This document shows, in pieces, positions 7,943 through 18,591 of a stretch of DNA of 48,288 nt; within the stretch, counting starts at the first letter, position 1; each line of letters opens with the position of its first letter. Under the pieces are notes generated by a model. That model ran no database searches. It was given only the letters and a program-made list of their open reading frames with translations, and was not told where the DNA came from. Source of the DNA: Clostridia bacterium (lineage in GTDB: Bacteria > Bacillota > Clostridia > Christensenellales > CAG-138). Position numbers and translations under genes: made by a program. The DNA is taken from positions 1 to 48,288 of the forward strand of contig JAUNBM010000011.1 of the NCBI GenBank assembly GCA_030527115.1. The letters run 5' to 3'.

Positions 7943-10069
7943 ATGAAAAAGAAAAACCCCTCATTCGAGATCCTGCCCTCATTGGAAAAGGAAAGAAACC
8001 CCAGGCTGACTAAGCTGGACTATATCGTCCTGTCCTGCCTTATTGTCGTCTACTCCCTGTTCGCTTTTATCAACCTCGGAACCATGAACTTCCCGACTTC
8101 GATGTACAAGAGCGAGGAGCAGACGAGCGCAACCCTTGATTTCGGCAATACCGTAGAGATTCAGGGGGCGTGGGTCAACGCGAGCATCTGTGACGGCAGT
8201 CTGACCTTTACTGCGGAGGACGGAAGCGAGTGCTATTACGACCTCGAGTATGGCAATATGTACCGCTGGAGGGACGCTGATGTTACGCTTACGACCCGGT
8301 ATCTCATAGTAACGGCGTCGGACGTCGATATTTTAATCAACGAGCTGGCTTTCTTTGACGCGGACGGTAACGTGCTGTCGGTAACCGAAGTTGGAACGCA
8401 AACCGGACTTGTGGACGAGCAGGACACGATACCGGAATCGCGCTCGTATTTGAACGGGATGTATTTCGATGAGATCTATCATGCGCGTACCGCCTTTGAA
8501 AACCTCAACAATATGTACGTCTACGAGTGGACGCATCCTCCGCTCGGAAAGCTCATCATATCCGTAGGCATAGCGATATTCGGCATGACTCCGTTCGGCT
8601 GGCGCTTCATGGGCGCGCTGTTTGGAGTGCTGATGCTCCCGATTCTGTATGTATTTGCAAAGCGCATCTTTAAGCGCACCGATTTTTCGCTCATAATGAC
8701 GGCGCTGTTCGCTTTCGACTGTATGCACTTTACTCAGACGCGGATAGCTACGATAGATACCTACGGGGTGTTTTTCATCCTGCTTATGTATTTGTTCATG
8801 TACGAATACATAACGATGGATCACGAGAAAACTCCGTTTTGGAAAACGCTCGTTCCGCTTGGGCTCTGCGGACTCTCGTTTGCCCTTGGAATCTCATCCA
8901 AATGGATAGGCTTCTATGCGGCGGCGGGGTTGGCGGTTCTGCTGTTCTCGTTCTGGGGCAGGCGGCTGTATGATATTATAGTCAATCGCAAGCGCGAGAA
9001 GCTCGCCCTGCACAGGGTTAACTGGGCGGCGTTTTTGCCGGTCGTATTCGTGCTTGTAATGCTTTTGCGCTCCATCGCGGACAAGAGAAACAATAATTGG
9101 TATGAGGGCATTTGGAATGCGGAGTTCCTCTTTGGCTTTATCACCTGCGTTTTTGTCGCGATTGCCGCCACCCTGTTCTATTCGGTGTGGAACAGATCGC
9201 TTTCGCCTTCCGCAAAGAAGCTCAACCGGCATTTTATGATACTGCCCATCTGCTGTGTGTTCTTCATCCTTATCCCTGCCGCCATCTATATCGCCTCGTT
9301 CATGCCCTATTACCGCTACGATGCGCTTTCCAACCCTGATTACGGCTTTAAGGACGCAATAGACACCATGTGGCGCAATCAAACGGCAATGTACAGGTAT
9401 CACAGTACGCTTTCGGCGTCGCATTCAAGCGCGACTATGTGGTATCAATGGCCCTTTACGGCGAAGTCCACCTGGTTTTACAGTTCCGCGGGCAGTTGGA
9501 TTTCCAACATATCGACAACCGGAAATATCTTTGTCTGGTGGGCGGGCTTTGTTGGCTTCTTCCTTTTGATGATGGATATTGCAACGTCTAAGTTAAAGCA
9601 TGGAGACTGGTCTTTGCGCATAGGTTGCATCTTGGTCATCGTCGAATATATCGTGTTCCTTATCGCGTACAACCTCTCGCCGGCAGGACAGGTTCCGACC
9701 GTGCTTTTCATCATCATGATGTTCCTCACGGTTGGCGCGCTGGCATTGTCGAAGGAGGTAACCGTAAAGACGCTCTGCATAGCGTTTATTGCGAATTATC
9801 TGCCCTGGGCTTTGGTTTCGCGTTGCGTATTCATCTACCACTTCTTCGCAACCGTTCCGTTCATCCTGCTGGCGGCGGGCTTCTTCCTGATGCGGCTTGA
9901 GGAGCGGAATCCGCGATTGAAGCTCGTTAAATGGATATGGCTGGGGCTGGGACTGCTGTATTTCCTTTTGATGTTGCCCGCAATCTCCGGCATACCCATG
10001 CCGAGGCTCTATGCGCGCTTTATCGAGTATTTCTTGCCGGGAGGGGATATCTTCCATGGAACGGTCTAA
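7943..10069 (+). CDS. PMT-family (GT39) polyprenyl-phosphate mannosyltransferase
   Basis: The 708-residue protein belongs to the protein O-mannosyltransferase superfamily. After TM1 (about 24-46) comes a roughly 110-residue beta-rich insert. Then comes the catalytic loop MYFDEIYHAR (D176, E177), the EWTHPPLGK motif (197-203) and about ten further membrane spans ending in the PMT C-terminal four-helix region. PMT enzymes move mannose from a polyprenyl-phosphate carrier to Ser/Thr of secreted proteins; some bacterial homologues act on lipids or glycans. It follows the Gpi18-like gene by 13 bases with GAGG in front and overlaps gtrA by 14 bases. The specific substrate is not deducible. Confidence 0.85.
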   Translation: MKKKNPSFEILPSLEKERNPRLTKLDYIVLSCLIVVYSLFAFINLGTMNFPTSMYKSEEQTSATLDFGNTVEIQGAWVNASICDGSLTFTAEDGSECYYDLEYGNMYRWRDADVTLTTRYLIVTASDVDILINELAFFDADGNVLSVTEVGTQTGLVDEQDTIPESRSYLNGMYFDEIYHARTAFENLNNMYVYEWTHPPLGKLIISVGIAIFGMTPFGWRFMGALFGVLMLPILYVFAKRIFKRTDFSLIMTALFAFDCMHFTQTRIATIDTYGVFFILLMYLFMYEYITMDHEKTPFWKTLVPLGLCGLSFALGISSKWIGFYAAAGLAVLLFSFWGRRLYDIIVNRKREKLALHRVNWAAFLPVVFVLVMLLRSIADKRNNNWYEGIWNAEFLFGFITCVFVAIAATLFYSVWNRSLSPSAKKLNRHFMILPICCVFFILIPAAIYIASFMPYYRYDALSNPDYGFKDAIDTMWRNQTAMYRYHSTLSASHSSATMWYQWPFTAKSTWFYSSAGSWISNISTTGNIFVWWAGFVGFFLLMMDIATSKLKHGDWSLRIGCILVIVEYIVFLIAYNLSPAGQVPTVLFIIMMFLTVGALALSKEVTVKTLCIAFIANYLPWALVSRCVFIYHFFATVPFILLAAGFFLMRLEERNPRLKLVKWIWLGLGLLYFLLMLPAISGIPMPRLYARFIEYFLPGGDIFHGTV

Positions 10070-10535
10070 AAGTAGCGAGAGCCTTGTCCAGTTCATAAAG
10101 TTTGCGCTTGTAGGCGCTTCCAATACGCTGGTTACCCTGATTGTAGGCTTTCTGCTCAAAAACCTCGTTGGGGTCTATGCCGCGCAAACGATCGGCTATA
10201 TCTGCGGGCTAATCAACAGCTATGTTTGGAACACGGTATGGACGTTTAAAAAGGAGCGTAAGCGCAACGCCTCCGAGATGATAAAGTTCGTCGTTGTCAA
10301 CGTGGCGGTATGGGCAATATCGCTGGGGCTTATTGCGCTCTTGCAAAATGTGTTTCATCTCGATTCGTGGTGGAGCGGACTTTTGGGCGAATCTTGGCTT
10401 ATAAAGCTTGTTGACGGCGAGCGCTTCTGTATGTTTATATCCACGATGTTGTGCATCGCTTTAAATTTCCTGGGAAATAAGCTGTTTGTATTTAAAAACA
10501 AGGAATTTGGGAAGGGGACGGACAATGCTGGCTAA
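10056..10535 (+). CDS. GtrA-family membrane protein
   Basis: This 159-residue protein has four predicted membrane helices and the GtrA signature: FIKFALVGASNTLVTLIV, a QTIGYICGLINSYVWNTVWTF block in helix 2, and a C-terminal LNFLGNKLFVFK. GtrA proteins are thought to help flip or supply undecaprenyl-phosphate-linked sugars to extracytoplasmic glycosyltransferases. That fits the two mannosyltransferases just upstream. ATG 10056 lies inside the end of the PMT gene and follows GGGAGGGG; the longer frame from 10011 is read-through of the PMT coding region. The end overlaps comM by 11 bases. Confidence 0.88.
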   Translation: MERSKSSESLVQFIKFALVGASNTLVTLIVGFLLKNLVGVYAAQTIGYICGLINSYVWNTVWTFKKERKRNASEMIKFVVVNVAVWAISLGLIALLQNVFHLDSWWSGLLGESWLIKLVDGERFCMFISTMLCIALNFLGNKLFVFKNKEFGKGTDNAG

Positions 10536-12051
10536 GGTGCTTAGCTACGGGCTGTTGGGGCTGATGGGCTATCCGCTGACGGTGGAAACGGATATCAGTT
10601 CGGGCTTGCCTGCCTATGAAACGGTCGGACTTCCCGACGCGGTGGTGAAAGAATCGAGGGAGAGGGTGCGCTCCGCGATTAAAAATTCGGGCTTTTCGTT
10701 TCCAAATTCGAGGATAACGGTCAATTTAGCGCCCGCAGACTATCGCAAGGAGGGCTCGCTCTACGATCTTCCTATCGCCGTATCCATATTGCAGGCGTCG
10801 GGTCAGCTCGGCAGAAAGCCCATAGAGCCGGTTATGTTAGGCGAACTGTCGTTGGACGGGCAGGTGCGGCCGGTAAACGGCGTATTGCCTATGGTTATTG
10901 ACGCATACGCCAAGGGGTTCAAGCGCTTTGCAATCCCGAGGGACAATGCCGCCGAAGCCTCCTATATCGAAGGAGCAGAGATAATTCCGGTGTCCTCGCT
11001 GAAGGAGTTGGCGGAGCATTTGAACGGAAGCTTTCCCATTGCGCCCGAAGCTATGCGGCGCTTTGAAGCGGCTCATGCAAACTACGATACGGACTTTTCA
11101 GAAATAAAGGGACAGGATACCGCCAAAAGAGCGGCGCTTGTTGCGGTTGCGGGCGGACATAATATCCTGCTGTGCGGAACCCCGGGCTCCGGCAAGACGA
11201 TGCTTGCGCGGGCAATTCCCTCGATTCTGCCCGATCTCTCCTTTGACGAAGCGCTGGAGATAACGAAGATACATTCCCTGACCGGAGCGACCCGCGGCCG
11301 CGAAAGCGGCTTGATAACCGAACGCCCGTTCCGCGCCCCGCATCACGGCGCGTCGTCGGTCTCGCTCGTGGGCGGCGGCTCAAAGGCGCTTCCGGGCGAG
11401 GTCAGCCTTGCGCACATGGGCGTTTTGTTCCTCGACGAGTTTGCGGAGTTTCGCAGGGATGTTTTGGAGGCGCTGAGACAGCCTTTGGAGGACGGACGCA
11501 TCACGATATCGCGGTCGGCGGCAACATCAACCTATCCGGCGGCGTTCATGCTTGTGGCGGCGATGAATCCCTGCCCCTGCGGAAACCGCGGAGCAAGGCT
11601 AAAGCAATGCACCTGCACGCCGATGCAGATACGAAGGTATGCGCATAAGATATCCGGGCCGCTTCTCGACAGGATAGATATTCACATCGAGATGACCGAG
11701 GTGGGGTATTCGGAGATTACGGATAGGCGGGGAGCGGAGAGTTCCGCGAGCCTTAGAATGCGCGTCAATCGCGCCAGGGAGACGCAAAGAAAGCGCTTTT
11801 TGGGAACGGGGATAACCTGTAACGCCCAGATGAACGGCGAGATGGCGCGCAATTTTTGCGCCCCCGATGCGGAGTCGGAGCGGCTTTTAAAGGCGGCTTA
11901 CCAGCAATTGAAGCTGTCCGCAAGGGCATATCTTCGGATTTTGCGAGTCGCAAGAACCATTGCCGATCTCGATGATTCCGTGAAGATCCTACCGAAACAC
12001 TATGCCGAGGCGGTGCAATACAGGAGCGTCAATATCCTGACGGAGGTATAG
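10525..12051 (+). CDS. comM: ComM/YifB-family AAA+ ATPase (Mg-chelatase-like)
   Basis: The 508-residue protein has an N-terminal Lon-protease-like S5 fold (to about 165), an AAA+ core with Walker A GTPGSGKT (218-225) and Walker B LFLDEFAEF, the Cys-containing NPCPCGNRG/KQCTC segment, and a C-terminal Mg-chelatase domain. In naturally competent bacteria ComM is a hexameric helicase that promotes branch migration during transformation. It pairs here with dprA, another recombination-mediator gene. ATG 10525 gives the conserved MLAKVLSYGLLG start, inside the end of gtrA. Confidence 0.93.
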   Translation: MLAKVLSYGLLGLMGYPLTVETDISSGLPAYETVGLPDAVVKESRERVRSAIKNSGFSFPNSRITVNLAPADYRKEGSLYDLPIAVSILQASGQLGRKPIEPVMLGELSLDGQVRPVNGVLPMVIDAYAKGFKRFAIPRDNAAEASYIEGAEIIPVSSLKELAEHLNGSFPIAPEAMRRFEAAHANYDTDFSEIKGQDTAKRAALVAVAGGHNILLCGTPGSGKTMLARAIPSILPDLSFDEALEITKIHSLTGATRGRESGLITERPFRAPHHGASSVSLVGGGSKALPGEVSLAHMGVLFLDEFAEFRRDVLEALRQPLEDGRITISRSAATSTYPAAFMLVAAMNPCPCGNRGARLKQCTCTPMQIRRYAHKISGPLLDRIDIHIEMTEVGYSEITDRRGAESSASLRMRVNRARETQRKRFLGTGITCNAQMNGEMARNFCAPDAESERLLKAAYQQLKLSARAYLRILRVARTIADLDDSVKILPKHYAEAVQYRSVNILTEV

Positions 12052-12053
12052 AA

Positions 12054-13196
12054 ATGACGGAGCAGGAAAGGCTTTGGCTCTGGCTGAATTATGGAACGGA
12101 ACATAATGTTAAGCTGTTCAATTCGATATTGAACGGCTTTGACAGTATTGAGGAGGCGCACGAATGCGCCGTAAAGGGGGAGCGCGGCGCTTTTTTGGAG
12201 TTGTCCGACGGCGTTTGGAAGCGGCTTACCGACGCCGCAGACGAGCGGTTTATGGCTCGGTATACGGGCTGGCTCAGCCGGCATAAGATTGGGGTTGCCA
12301 CCTTGTTATCCGAGAACTATCCGGCGCTTTTAAAGGAGATAAGCGACCCGCCGTCGCTCCTGTTCTATCGCGGAGACCTTAACCCGGACGTTGAGTTTCC
12401 AATCGCTATAATCGGCTCGCGGTCATGCACCTCCTATGGCAAGGACATAGCCCGCCAGTTCGGCCGCCAGCTCGTTGAAAAGGGGGCGACGGTCGTTACC
12501 GGTTTGGCCGCCGGAATTGACTCCTATGCCGCCTGCGGAGCCCTGGACGCAACCGATGCGCAAATGCCGGTTATAGGGGTGTTAGGCTGTGGGATAGATG
12601 TTATTTATCCCAATAACAACGCCTATCTCTATGACGGCGTTGCTGAACGCGGAGCGCTGATAACCGAGTTTCTCCCCAAAACGCAACCTTTGTCATACAA
12701 CTTTCCGATACGCAACCGCCTGATAAGCGGACTGTCGCTCGGCGTGCTTGTGGTCGAAGCGGGCGAGCGGAGCGGCGCTTCGATTACCGCCGGTTACGCG
12801 CTCGAACAGGGGAGGGACGTGTTTGCCGTACCGGGAAGGATAACCGACGTTATGAGCGCGACTACGAACAGGATGATTCAACGGGGCGAGGCTAAGCCTG
12901 TCTTTGCGGTTTCGGATATCCTTTGCGAATACATGGAGGGAATTTTGGAGCTGCCCTACAATGCTACCGCGCAGAAGATACCCTTTTCCAGCCTGACCGA
13001 GATCGAAAAACAGATATATTCCGAGCTGATTAAGGGCGAGAAAAATTCCGACGAGCTTTACGATTCAATAAATTGTTCGATTGCGGATTTACATTCCGCC
13101 TTGACATCCATGGAGTTTTCGGGAATAATAAAGCAGTTGCCGGGCAAGGTCTTTGCCTGCGATACAATAAGAACGAAGGTCGTCGCTGACGACTAA
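12054..13196 (+). CDS. dprA: DprA (Smf), DNA processing / RecA-loading protein
   Basis: DprA binds incoming single-stranded DNA and loads RecA during transformation. The 380-residue protein shows an N-terminal SAM-like helical region, a Rossmann-fold core (IIGSRSCTSYGKDIARQFG, VTGLAAGIDSYA, GVLGCGIDVIYPNNN, PIRNRLISGLS, VVEAGERSGASITAGYALEQGRDVFAVPG in successive blocks) and a C-terminal winged helix (about 310-370). It starts two bases after comM with GGAGG upstream, and topA follows. The comM-dprA-topA order is common in Clostridia. Confidence 0.96.
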   Translation: MTEQERLWLWLNYGTEHNVKLFNSILNGFDSIEEAHECAVKGERGAFLELSDGVWKRLTDAADERFMARYTGWLSRHKIGVATLLSENYPALLKEISDPPSLLFYRGDLNPDVEFPIAIIGSRSCTSYGKDIARQFGRQLVEKGATVVTGLAAGIDSYAACGALDATDAQMPVIGVLGCGIDVIYPNNNAYLYDGVAERGALITEFLPKTQPLSYNFPIRNRLISGLSLGVLVVEAGERSGASITAGYALEQGRDVFAVPGRITDVMSATTNRMIQRGEAKPVFAVSDILCEYMEGILELPYNATAQKIPFSSLTEIEKQIYSELIKGEKNSDELYDSINCSIADLHSALTSMEFSGIIKQLPGKVFACDTIRTKVVADD

Positions 13197-13206
13197 CGGA
13201 GGAAGA

Positions 13207-15300
13207 ATGGCGGATACACTTGTTATAGTAGAGTCGCCCGCAAAGGCGAAAACGATAGGAAAGTTCTTGGGAAGCAAATACAAGGTTGTAGCTTCCAACG
13301 GTCACGTTCGCGACCTGCCCAAAAGTCAGCTCGGGGTAGACCCCGACAAGGATTTTGAGCCTAAGTATATCACGTTGCGCGGACGCGGCGACGTTTTGGA
13401 AACCATAAGGCGCGAAGCGAAGGAAGCCAACCGCATTTTTCTTGCTACCGACCCTGACAGGGAGGGCGAGGCGATTTCCTGGCATCTTTCCAAAATCCTT
13501 CACATTGACGAAGGCAGTAAATGCCGGATTGAGTTCAACGAGATTACGGCAAACGCTATTAAGAACTCGATAAAGAAGGTTCGGCAGATAGATATGCGTC
13601 TCGTAGACGCGCAGCAGACGCGGCGCATTCTCGACCGCCTGGTGGGCTATAAGATCAGCCCCGTGTTGTGGGCAAAGGTGAGAAAGGGGCTATCCGCGGG
13701 ACGGGTTCAATCGGTCGCAACCCGCATCATCTGCGACCGCGAGGACGAGATCAACGCATTCATTCCGGAGGAGTATTGGACGATTAGCGCCCTGCTTCCG
13801 GCAGGCAGACGCAAGCCCTTCGAGGCGAAGTACTTCGGTGAGAACGGAAAGAAGCGGGAATTGCGCAGTAAGGAGGATGCCGACAGCGTCCTTTCGAGAA
13901 TACGGGGCAGGGATTTCGTCGTCTCCGAAATTACCGAGGCGGAGAAGTCCAGGCATGCCGCGCCGCCGTTCACGACTTCGAGCCTGCAACAGGACGCATC
14001 GCGCAAGCTCGGATTCACCACCAAGCGCACGATGATGGTGGCGCAACAGCTATATGAGGGAATTTCGATAGGTAAGACGACCACCGGTTTGATAAGCTAT
14101 ATCCGTACCGACTCCGTTCGAGTGGCTTCCGAAGCTCAGGACGCCGCCAGAGACTACATTCTCTCCCGTTACGGGGCAGAATACGTCCCGGGCAAGCCCA
14201 ACGTCTATAAGGGGCGCAGGGGGGCTCAGGACGCGCACGAAGCCATAAGGCCTACCAACATTGAGCTTGAGCCCAAGGATATACGCGAGCATCTTTCTCC
14301 CGACCAGTACAAGCTCTACAAGCTCGTATATGAGCGGTTTTTGGCAAGCCAGATGAGCGAGAGCAAGTATCTTGCAACCTCGGTCTCCTTCGATGTAAAC
14401 GGCTGTACCTTCAGGGCGTACGGAAACAGGACGCTGTTCGACGGCTTCTCCCGAATCTATACCGAGGGGAAGGACGAGGAGGACGAAAACGGTGTGCAGT
14501 TGCCTACGCTGAGCAAGGACGAACGCTTAGCGCCAATAAAGATCGACTCCCAGCAGAGGTTTACCCAGCCGCCGCCGAGATACACCGAGGCTATGCTCGT
14601 AAAGACTTTGGAGGAAAAGGGCATAGGCCGCCCGTCCACCTATTCCCCGACCATCTCCACCATCGTTGACAGGGGCTATGTGAGCCGCGAGAAGAAGACG
14701 CTTGCGCCTACCGACCTGGGATTCATCGTAACGAGGTTGATGAAGGAAAACTTTGGAAACATCGTCGATGTGGGCTTTACCGCCGATATGGAGGAGAGGC
14801 TCGATAAAATCGAGGACGGCAATATGAACTGGCGCGAATTGCTCCGCGAGTTCTATCCTCCGTTCATGGAATCGGTGACAAAAGCTTCCGACGCAATAGA
14901 GAAGGTTAAGATCCCCGACGAGGTATCCGACATTCCCTGCGAAAAATGCGGAGCGCTTATGGTATATAAGACGGGCAGGTTTGGACGCTTCCTCGCCTGT
15001 CCCAACTTCCCGGAATGCAGGAATACCAAGCCCATAACCGAGAAAATCGACGTGAAGTGCCCAAAGTGCGGGGCGGCTATCATTAAGCGAAAGAGCAAGC
15101 GCGGTAAGGCTTTCTACGGTTGCGAACGCTATCCGGACTGCGATTTTGTGAGCTGGGACCGGCCTGTGGGAATAATCTGCCCCAAATGCGGTTCCATGAT
15201 GGTTCAAAAGATGAGTTCCGGCGGCGGCTTTATCCGTTGCTCCAACGAAAACTGCAAGCACGTTTACCGCGAAGCGAAGAAGTCCAAGAGCGATGAGTGA
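13207..15300 (+). CDS. topA: DNA topoisomerase I
   Basis: Topoisomerase I relaxes negative supercoils by single-strand passage. The 697-residue enzyme has a Toprim domain ([12 protein letters not shown] at the start; TDPDREGE at 81-88 with D82 and D84). The active-site tyrosine is in [10 protein letters not shown] (Y298), followed by the gate domains ([19 protein letters not shown]). Three C-terminal four-cysteine zinc ribbons are present (from about 580, 616 and 659). GGAGGAAG precedes the ATG. The end overlaps trmFO by eight bases. Confidence 0.97.
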   Translation: MADTLVIVESPAKAKTIGKFLGSKYKVVASNGHVRDLPKSQLGVDPDKDFEPKYITLRGRGDVLETIRREAKEANRIFLATDPDREGEAISWHLSKILHIDEGSKCRIEFNEITANAIKNSIKKVRQIDMRLVDAQQTRRILDRLVGYKISPVLWAKVRKGLSAGRVQSVATRIICDREDEINAFIPEEYWTISALLPAGRRKPFEAKYFGENGKKRELRSKEDADSVLSRIRGRDFVVSEITEAEKSRHAAPPFTTSSLQQDASRKLGFTTKRTMMVAQQLYEGISIGKTTTGLISYIRTDSVRVASEAQDAARDYILSRYGAEYVPGKPNVYKGRRGAQDAHEAIRPTNIELEPKDIREHLSPDQYKLYKLVYERFLASQMSESKYLATSVSFDVNGCTFRAYGNRTLFDGFSRIYTEGKDEEDENGVQLPTLSKDERLAPIKIDSQQRFTQPPPRYTEAMLVKTLEEKGIGRPSTYSPTISTIVDRGYVSREKKTLAPTDLGFIVTRLMKENFGNIVDVGFTADMEERLDKIEDGNMNWRELLREFYPPFMESVTKASDAIEKVKIPDEVSDIPCEKCGALMVYKTGRFGRFLACPNFPECRNTKPITEKIDVKCPKCGAAIIKRKSKRGKAFYGCERYPDCDFVSWDRPVGIICPKCGSMMVQKMSSGGGFIRCSNENCKHVYREAKKSKSDE

Positions 15301-16591
15301 AATCTCGGTTATCGGAGCGGGGCTTGCGGGCTGTGAAGCGGCATATCAGCTTGCAAAGCGCGGGCACAGGGTTAAGCTCTATGAGATGAAGCCCCAAAAG
15401 AAGTCCCCGGCGCATAAATCCGACGGCTTTGCGGAGCTTGTTTGCTCAAATTCCTTTCGCGCCGCGAGGGTCGAAAACGCGGTTGGGCTTTTAAAGGAGG
15501 AGATGCGCCGCCTGTCCTCGCTCATTATGAGTTGCGCGGACGCAGCGGCTATTCCGGCAGGCGGGGCGCTTGCGGTGGACAGAACAGCTTTTTCCAAGGC
15601 GGTAACCGAACGGATAGCCTCAAACCCTAATATAGCCATCGTCTCCTGCGAAGTATCAGAGCTTCCCAATTCGCCCTGCATCGTTGCCACGGGGCCGCTC
15701 ACGAGCGAGCCGCTATGCGTTGCAATAGAAAAGGAGCTGGGCGCTTCGCTCCATTTCTTCGATGCGGCGGCTCCGATAATTGATGCGGCTTCCATCGACA
15801 TGACTAAGGCTTTTTTTGCGTCAAGATACGATAAGGGCGGCGATGATTATTTAAATTGTCCCATGGATCGCGAACGCTATGAGCTGTTTTGGAACGAGCT
15901 TGTCAATGCAGAAACCGTGGAGCTTCATGAGTTTGAAACGCCGCGGGTTTTTGAGGGCTGTATGCCGGTCGAGGTCATGGCAAAGCGCGGGATAAAGACG
16001 CTTGCGTTCGGGCCGATGAAGCCGGTTGGGCTGGAATACGAGGGCAGGCGGCCCTATGCAGTCGTACAGCTCAGGAAGGAGGACGCGGTCGGAGGAAGCT
16101 TCAATATGGTTGGATTTCAAACCAACCTCAAGTTCGGTGAACAAAAGCGCGTGTTCAGCCTGATTCCGGGGCTTGAAAACGCGGAGTTTCTTCGATACGG
16201 CGTGATGCACAAAAACACTTTTATCGAGTCGCCAAAGCATTTGAACTGCTATTATCAGAGCAAAACCAATCCCAACTTGTTCTTTGCCGGTCAGCTCACC
16301 GGGGTCGAGGGCTATGTTGAATCGGCGGCAAGCGGGCTTGTGGCGGGAATAAACGCGGCGAGGATGCTGGAAGAAAAGCCCTTGATTGATTTTACCGATT
16401 GTACTGCAATCGGAGCGTTAGCTCATTATGTGTCCGGCTACAACGGAAAGGACTTCCAACCTATGAACGTTACGTTCGGGCTTTTTCAGCCGCTCAACGA
16501 GCGCATAAGAAACAAGCGGGAGCGTTTCGACGCTTTAGCGCGGCGCGCCCTTCAGCATATTCACGACTGCCTTCCGCGGCTTGACATATAA
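15293..16591 (+). CDS. trmFO: TrmFO, folate-dependent tRNA (uracil-54-C5)-methyltransferase
   Basis: TrmFO uses FAD and methylene-tetrahydrofolate to make ribothymidine at tRNA position 54. The 432-residue protein begins with the FAD-binding [17 protein letters not shown] and has the catalytic-cysteine region [10 protein letters not shown] (C51). It also has [14 protein letters not shown] and the C-terminal FAD-contact [20 protein letters not shown]. The ATG lies inside the end of topA (8-base overlap). In Bacillus the next gene is a codV (xerC) recombinase; here it is absent and hslV follows directly. Confidence 0.96.
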   Translation: MSEISVIGAGLAGCEAAYQLAKRGHRVKLYEMKPQKKSPAHKSDGFAELVCSNSFRAARVENAVGLLKEEMRRLSSLIMSCADAAAIPAGGALAVDRTAFSKAVTERIASNPNIAIVSCEVSELPNSPCIVATGPLTSEPLCVAIEKELGASLHFFDAAAPIIDAASIDMTKAFFASRYDKGGDDYLNCPMDRERYELFWNELVNAETVELHEFETPRVFEGCMPVEVMAKRGIKTLAFGPMKPVGLEYEGRRPYAVVQLRKEDAVGGSFNMVGFQTNLKFGEQKRVFSLIPGLENAEFLRYGVMHKNTFIESPKHLNCYYQSKTNPNLFFAGQLTGVEGYVESAASGLVAGINAARMLEEKPLIDFTDCTAIGALAHYVSGYNGKDFQPMNVTFGLFQPLNERIRNKRERFDALARRALQHIHDCLPRLDI

Positions 16592-16620
16592 AACGTGAAA
16601 GAAATGGAAACTATTTATCA

Positions 16621-16654
16621 ATCGGCGGATTTAACCGCTGATTTGTGCTAAAAT
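16621..16654 (+). promoter_or_regulatory. Hairpin plus extended -10 upstream of hslV
   Basis: ATCGGCGG (16621-16628) pairs with CCGCTGAT (16635-16642), eight pairs with one G-T, across an ATTTAA loop. Seven bases further is a TGc extended -10 with TAAAAT (16649-16654). No good -35 hexamer is visible; the expected place falls in the hairpin. The hairpin has no clear T-run, so it may be a weak trmFO terminator, an operator for hslV, or both. Confidence 0.5.
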
Positions 16655-16679
16655 GATAAAAAATTTCGGAGGAAAATTG

Positions 16680-17213
16680 ATGGAACTATTGGGAACGACC
16701 ATAGTCGCGATAAAGCGGAACGGAACGTGCGCGATAGCGGGGGACGGACAGGTTACGATGAACAACTCCGCCATAATGAAGTCGACGGCAAGGAAGGTTC
16801 GCCGTATCTACCACGGGAAGGTGGTAGTCGGATTCGCCGGAGGAGTCGCAGATGCTTTTACGCTCTGCGAGCGGTTTGAACAGAAGCTTGAACAGCATGG
16901 CGGAAGCCTAGCTCGCGCCGCTGTGGCGCTGGCGCAGGATTGGCGAAGCGATAAGGTGATGCGCAAATTGGAAGCCTTGTTGCTGGCGGCAAACTCAACC
17001 GAGCTTTTGATTATCTCGGGCACGGGCGAGGTTATCGAACCCGACGACGGAATCGCCGCAATAGGCTCAGGCGGGCTCTATGCTTTGGCGGCGGCAAAGG
17101 CAATGGCGCAAAATACCGGGCTTGAAGCTAAGGAGATTGCAAGGAAAGCCTTGGAGATTGCCGGGGAAATCTGCGTATTTACCAACGGAAATATTATTGT
17201 GGAGGAAGTATAG
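16680..17213 (+). CDS. hslV: HslV (ClpQ), proteasome-like peptidase subunit
   Basis: HslV forms the double-hexamer peptidase of the HslUV ATP-dependent protease. The 177-residue protein matches the family throughout: [11 protein letters not shown] near the N-terminus, [36 protein letters not shown] (in blocks), [14 protein letters not shown] and [19 protein letters not shown]. The catalytic residue should be the first Thr of GTTIVA after removal of a five-residue leader. This is a Thr-type enzyme, unlike the Bacillus ClpQ, whose N-terminus is Ser. ATG 16680 follows GGAGG (16668-16672); the longer frame from 16653 starts before that site. Confidence 0.96.
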   Translation: MELLGTTIVAIKRNGTCAIAGDGQVTMNNSAIMKSTARKVRRIYHGKVVVGFAGGVADAFTLCERFEQKLEQHGGSLARAAVALAQDWRSDKVMRKLEALLLAANSTELLIISGTGEVIEPDDGIAAIGSGGLYALAAAKAMAQNTGLEAKEIARKALEIAGEICVFTNGNIIVEEV

Positions 17214-17214
17214 T

Positions 17215-18591
17215 ATGCTCACGCCGAGACAAATTGTAGACGAGCTGAATAAATATATAATCGGTCAGGACGAAGCGAAGCGCGCGGTTGCGGTCGCGCT
17301 TAGAAACAGGTACCGGCGCAGTAAGCTCCCGGCGGAGATTCGGGACGAGATAACGCCGAAAAACATCATAATGCAGGGGCCGACGGGCGTTGGGAAAACC
17401 GAGATTGCACGGCGGCTTGCAAAGCTTGTCGACGCTCCGTTTGTAAAGGTGGAGGCAACGAAGTTCACCGAGGTAGGCTATGTCGGCCGCGACGTTGAAT
17501 CCATGGTTCGCGACCTCGTCGAGGATGCGATTAGAATATGCAAGGCCAAGAGCTATGAGCAGGTGCGCATACTTGCCGAAGCGGCGGCGGAACAGCGACT
17601 CTGCGATATGCTGATGCCCAATGCAAAGGTCATTAAAAACCGTCCCCCGAACCCTCTTCAGTTTCTGCTGGGGACTCCCGAGCCTGCGGAGGAGCCGAAG
17701 GTGAGCGAGGAGGATCGTCAAAAAACTTTGGATGAGCGTGCCATGATACTCGATAAGCTACGCAGCGGCCAGCTTGAGAATGAGACGGTCGAGGTTGAGG
17801 TCGAGGAGAAGGGTTCCGGCGCGTTCTTCGGAATCGGAGTCGATATCAACGTTCAGGATATGCTGGGCGACATTATGCCGAAAAAACGGAAGCGCAGAAG
17901 GATTAGCGTCTCGGAGGCGCGGCGCATTCTGATTCAGCAGGAATCCGACCGTCGTATTGACATGGACGCGGTGACTCAGCAGGCGGTAAAATCCGCCGAG
18001 GAAGACGGAATTATCTTCATCGACGAGATAGACAAGATTGCCGGGAGCGACAGAACCAACGGCCCCGATATATCCCGCGAAGGCGTACAGCGCGATATTC
18101 TGCCGATAGTCGAGGGTTCAACGGTAAATACGAAGTACGGCCCGGTTAAAACGGACTTCATGCTGTTTATTGCGGCGGGAGCTTTTCACATCTCCAAGGT
18201 CAGCGACCTCATCCCCGAGCTTCAGGGGCGCTTTCCAATCCGCGTTAAGCTCCGCGATTTGAATGAGGAGGACTTCTACCGGATTTTAATTCAGCCGCAG
18301 AACGCTGTAACAAAGCAATACGCCTCCCTTTTGTCCGCCGATAACGTAAACCTTTCGTTTACCGACGATGCGATCAGGGAGATTGCCAAAGTTGCCTATC
18401 ATGCCAATGAAAGCAGTGAGAATATAGGCGCACGCCGTCTGCATACTGTAATGGAGAATTTGCTGGACGATATCTCCTTTAACGCAAGCGGCGATCATCC
18501 GGTCATTGACATGAAGATTGACGGGGCTTATGTCGATAAGCACATGGAGAAGGAGATTTCGGACGACAATATTCACAAATACATTCTCTAA
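17215..18591 (+). CDS. hslU: HslU (ClpY), AAA+ unfoldase of the HslUV protease
   Basis: HslU unfolds substrates and feeds them into HslV. The 458-residue protein starts [21 protein letters not shown] and has Walker [10 protein letters not shown] and the pore-loop segment [14 protein letters not shown]. An intermediate domain of about 130 residues, rich in Glu and Lys, is followed by Walker [11 protein letters not shown] and the sensor-2 [13 protein letters not shown]. The C-terminus HKYIL fits the peptide that docks into HslV. ATG 17215 overlaps nothing but is one base behind the hslV stop, with GGAGG upstream. No codY follows, unlike in Bacillus. Confidence 0.97.
   Translation: MLTPRQIVDELNKYIIGQDEAKRAVAVALRNRYRRSKLPAEIRDEITPKNIIMQGPTGVGKTEIARRLAKLVDAPFVKVEATKFTEVGYVGRDVESMVRDLVEDAIRICKAKSYEQVRILAEAAAEQRLCDMLMPNAKVIKNRPPNPLQFLLGTPEPAEEPKVSEEDRQKTLDERAMILDKLRSGQLENETVEVEVEEKGSGAFFGIGVDINVQDMLGDIMPKKRKRRRISVSEARRILIQQESDRRIDMDAVTQQAVKSAEEDGIIFIDEIDKIAGSDRTNGPDISREGVQRDILPIVEGSTVNTKYGPVKTDFMLFIAAGAFHISKVSDLIPELQGRFPIRVKLRDLNEEDFYRILIQPQNAVTKQYASLLSADNVNLSFTDDAIREIAKVAYHANESSENIGARRLHTVMENLLDDISFNASGDHPVIDMKIDGAYVDKHMEKEISDDNIHKYIL

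Noticed and set aside
14527..15261. 244-residue open frame antisense to topA
   Set aside because: It mirrors the conserved topoisomerase frame, including its zinc ribbons, and shows no start signals.
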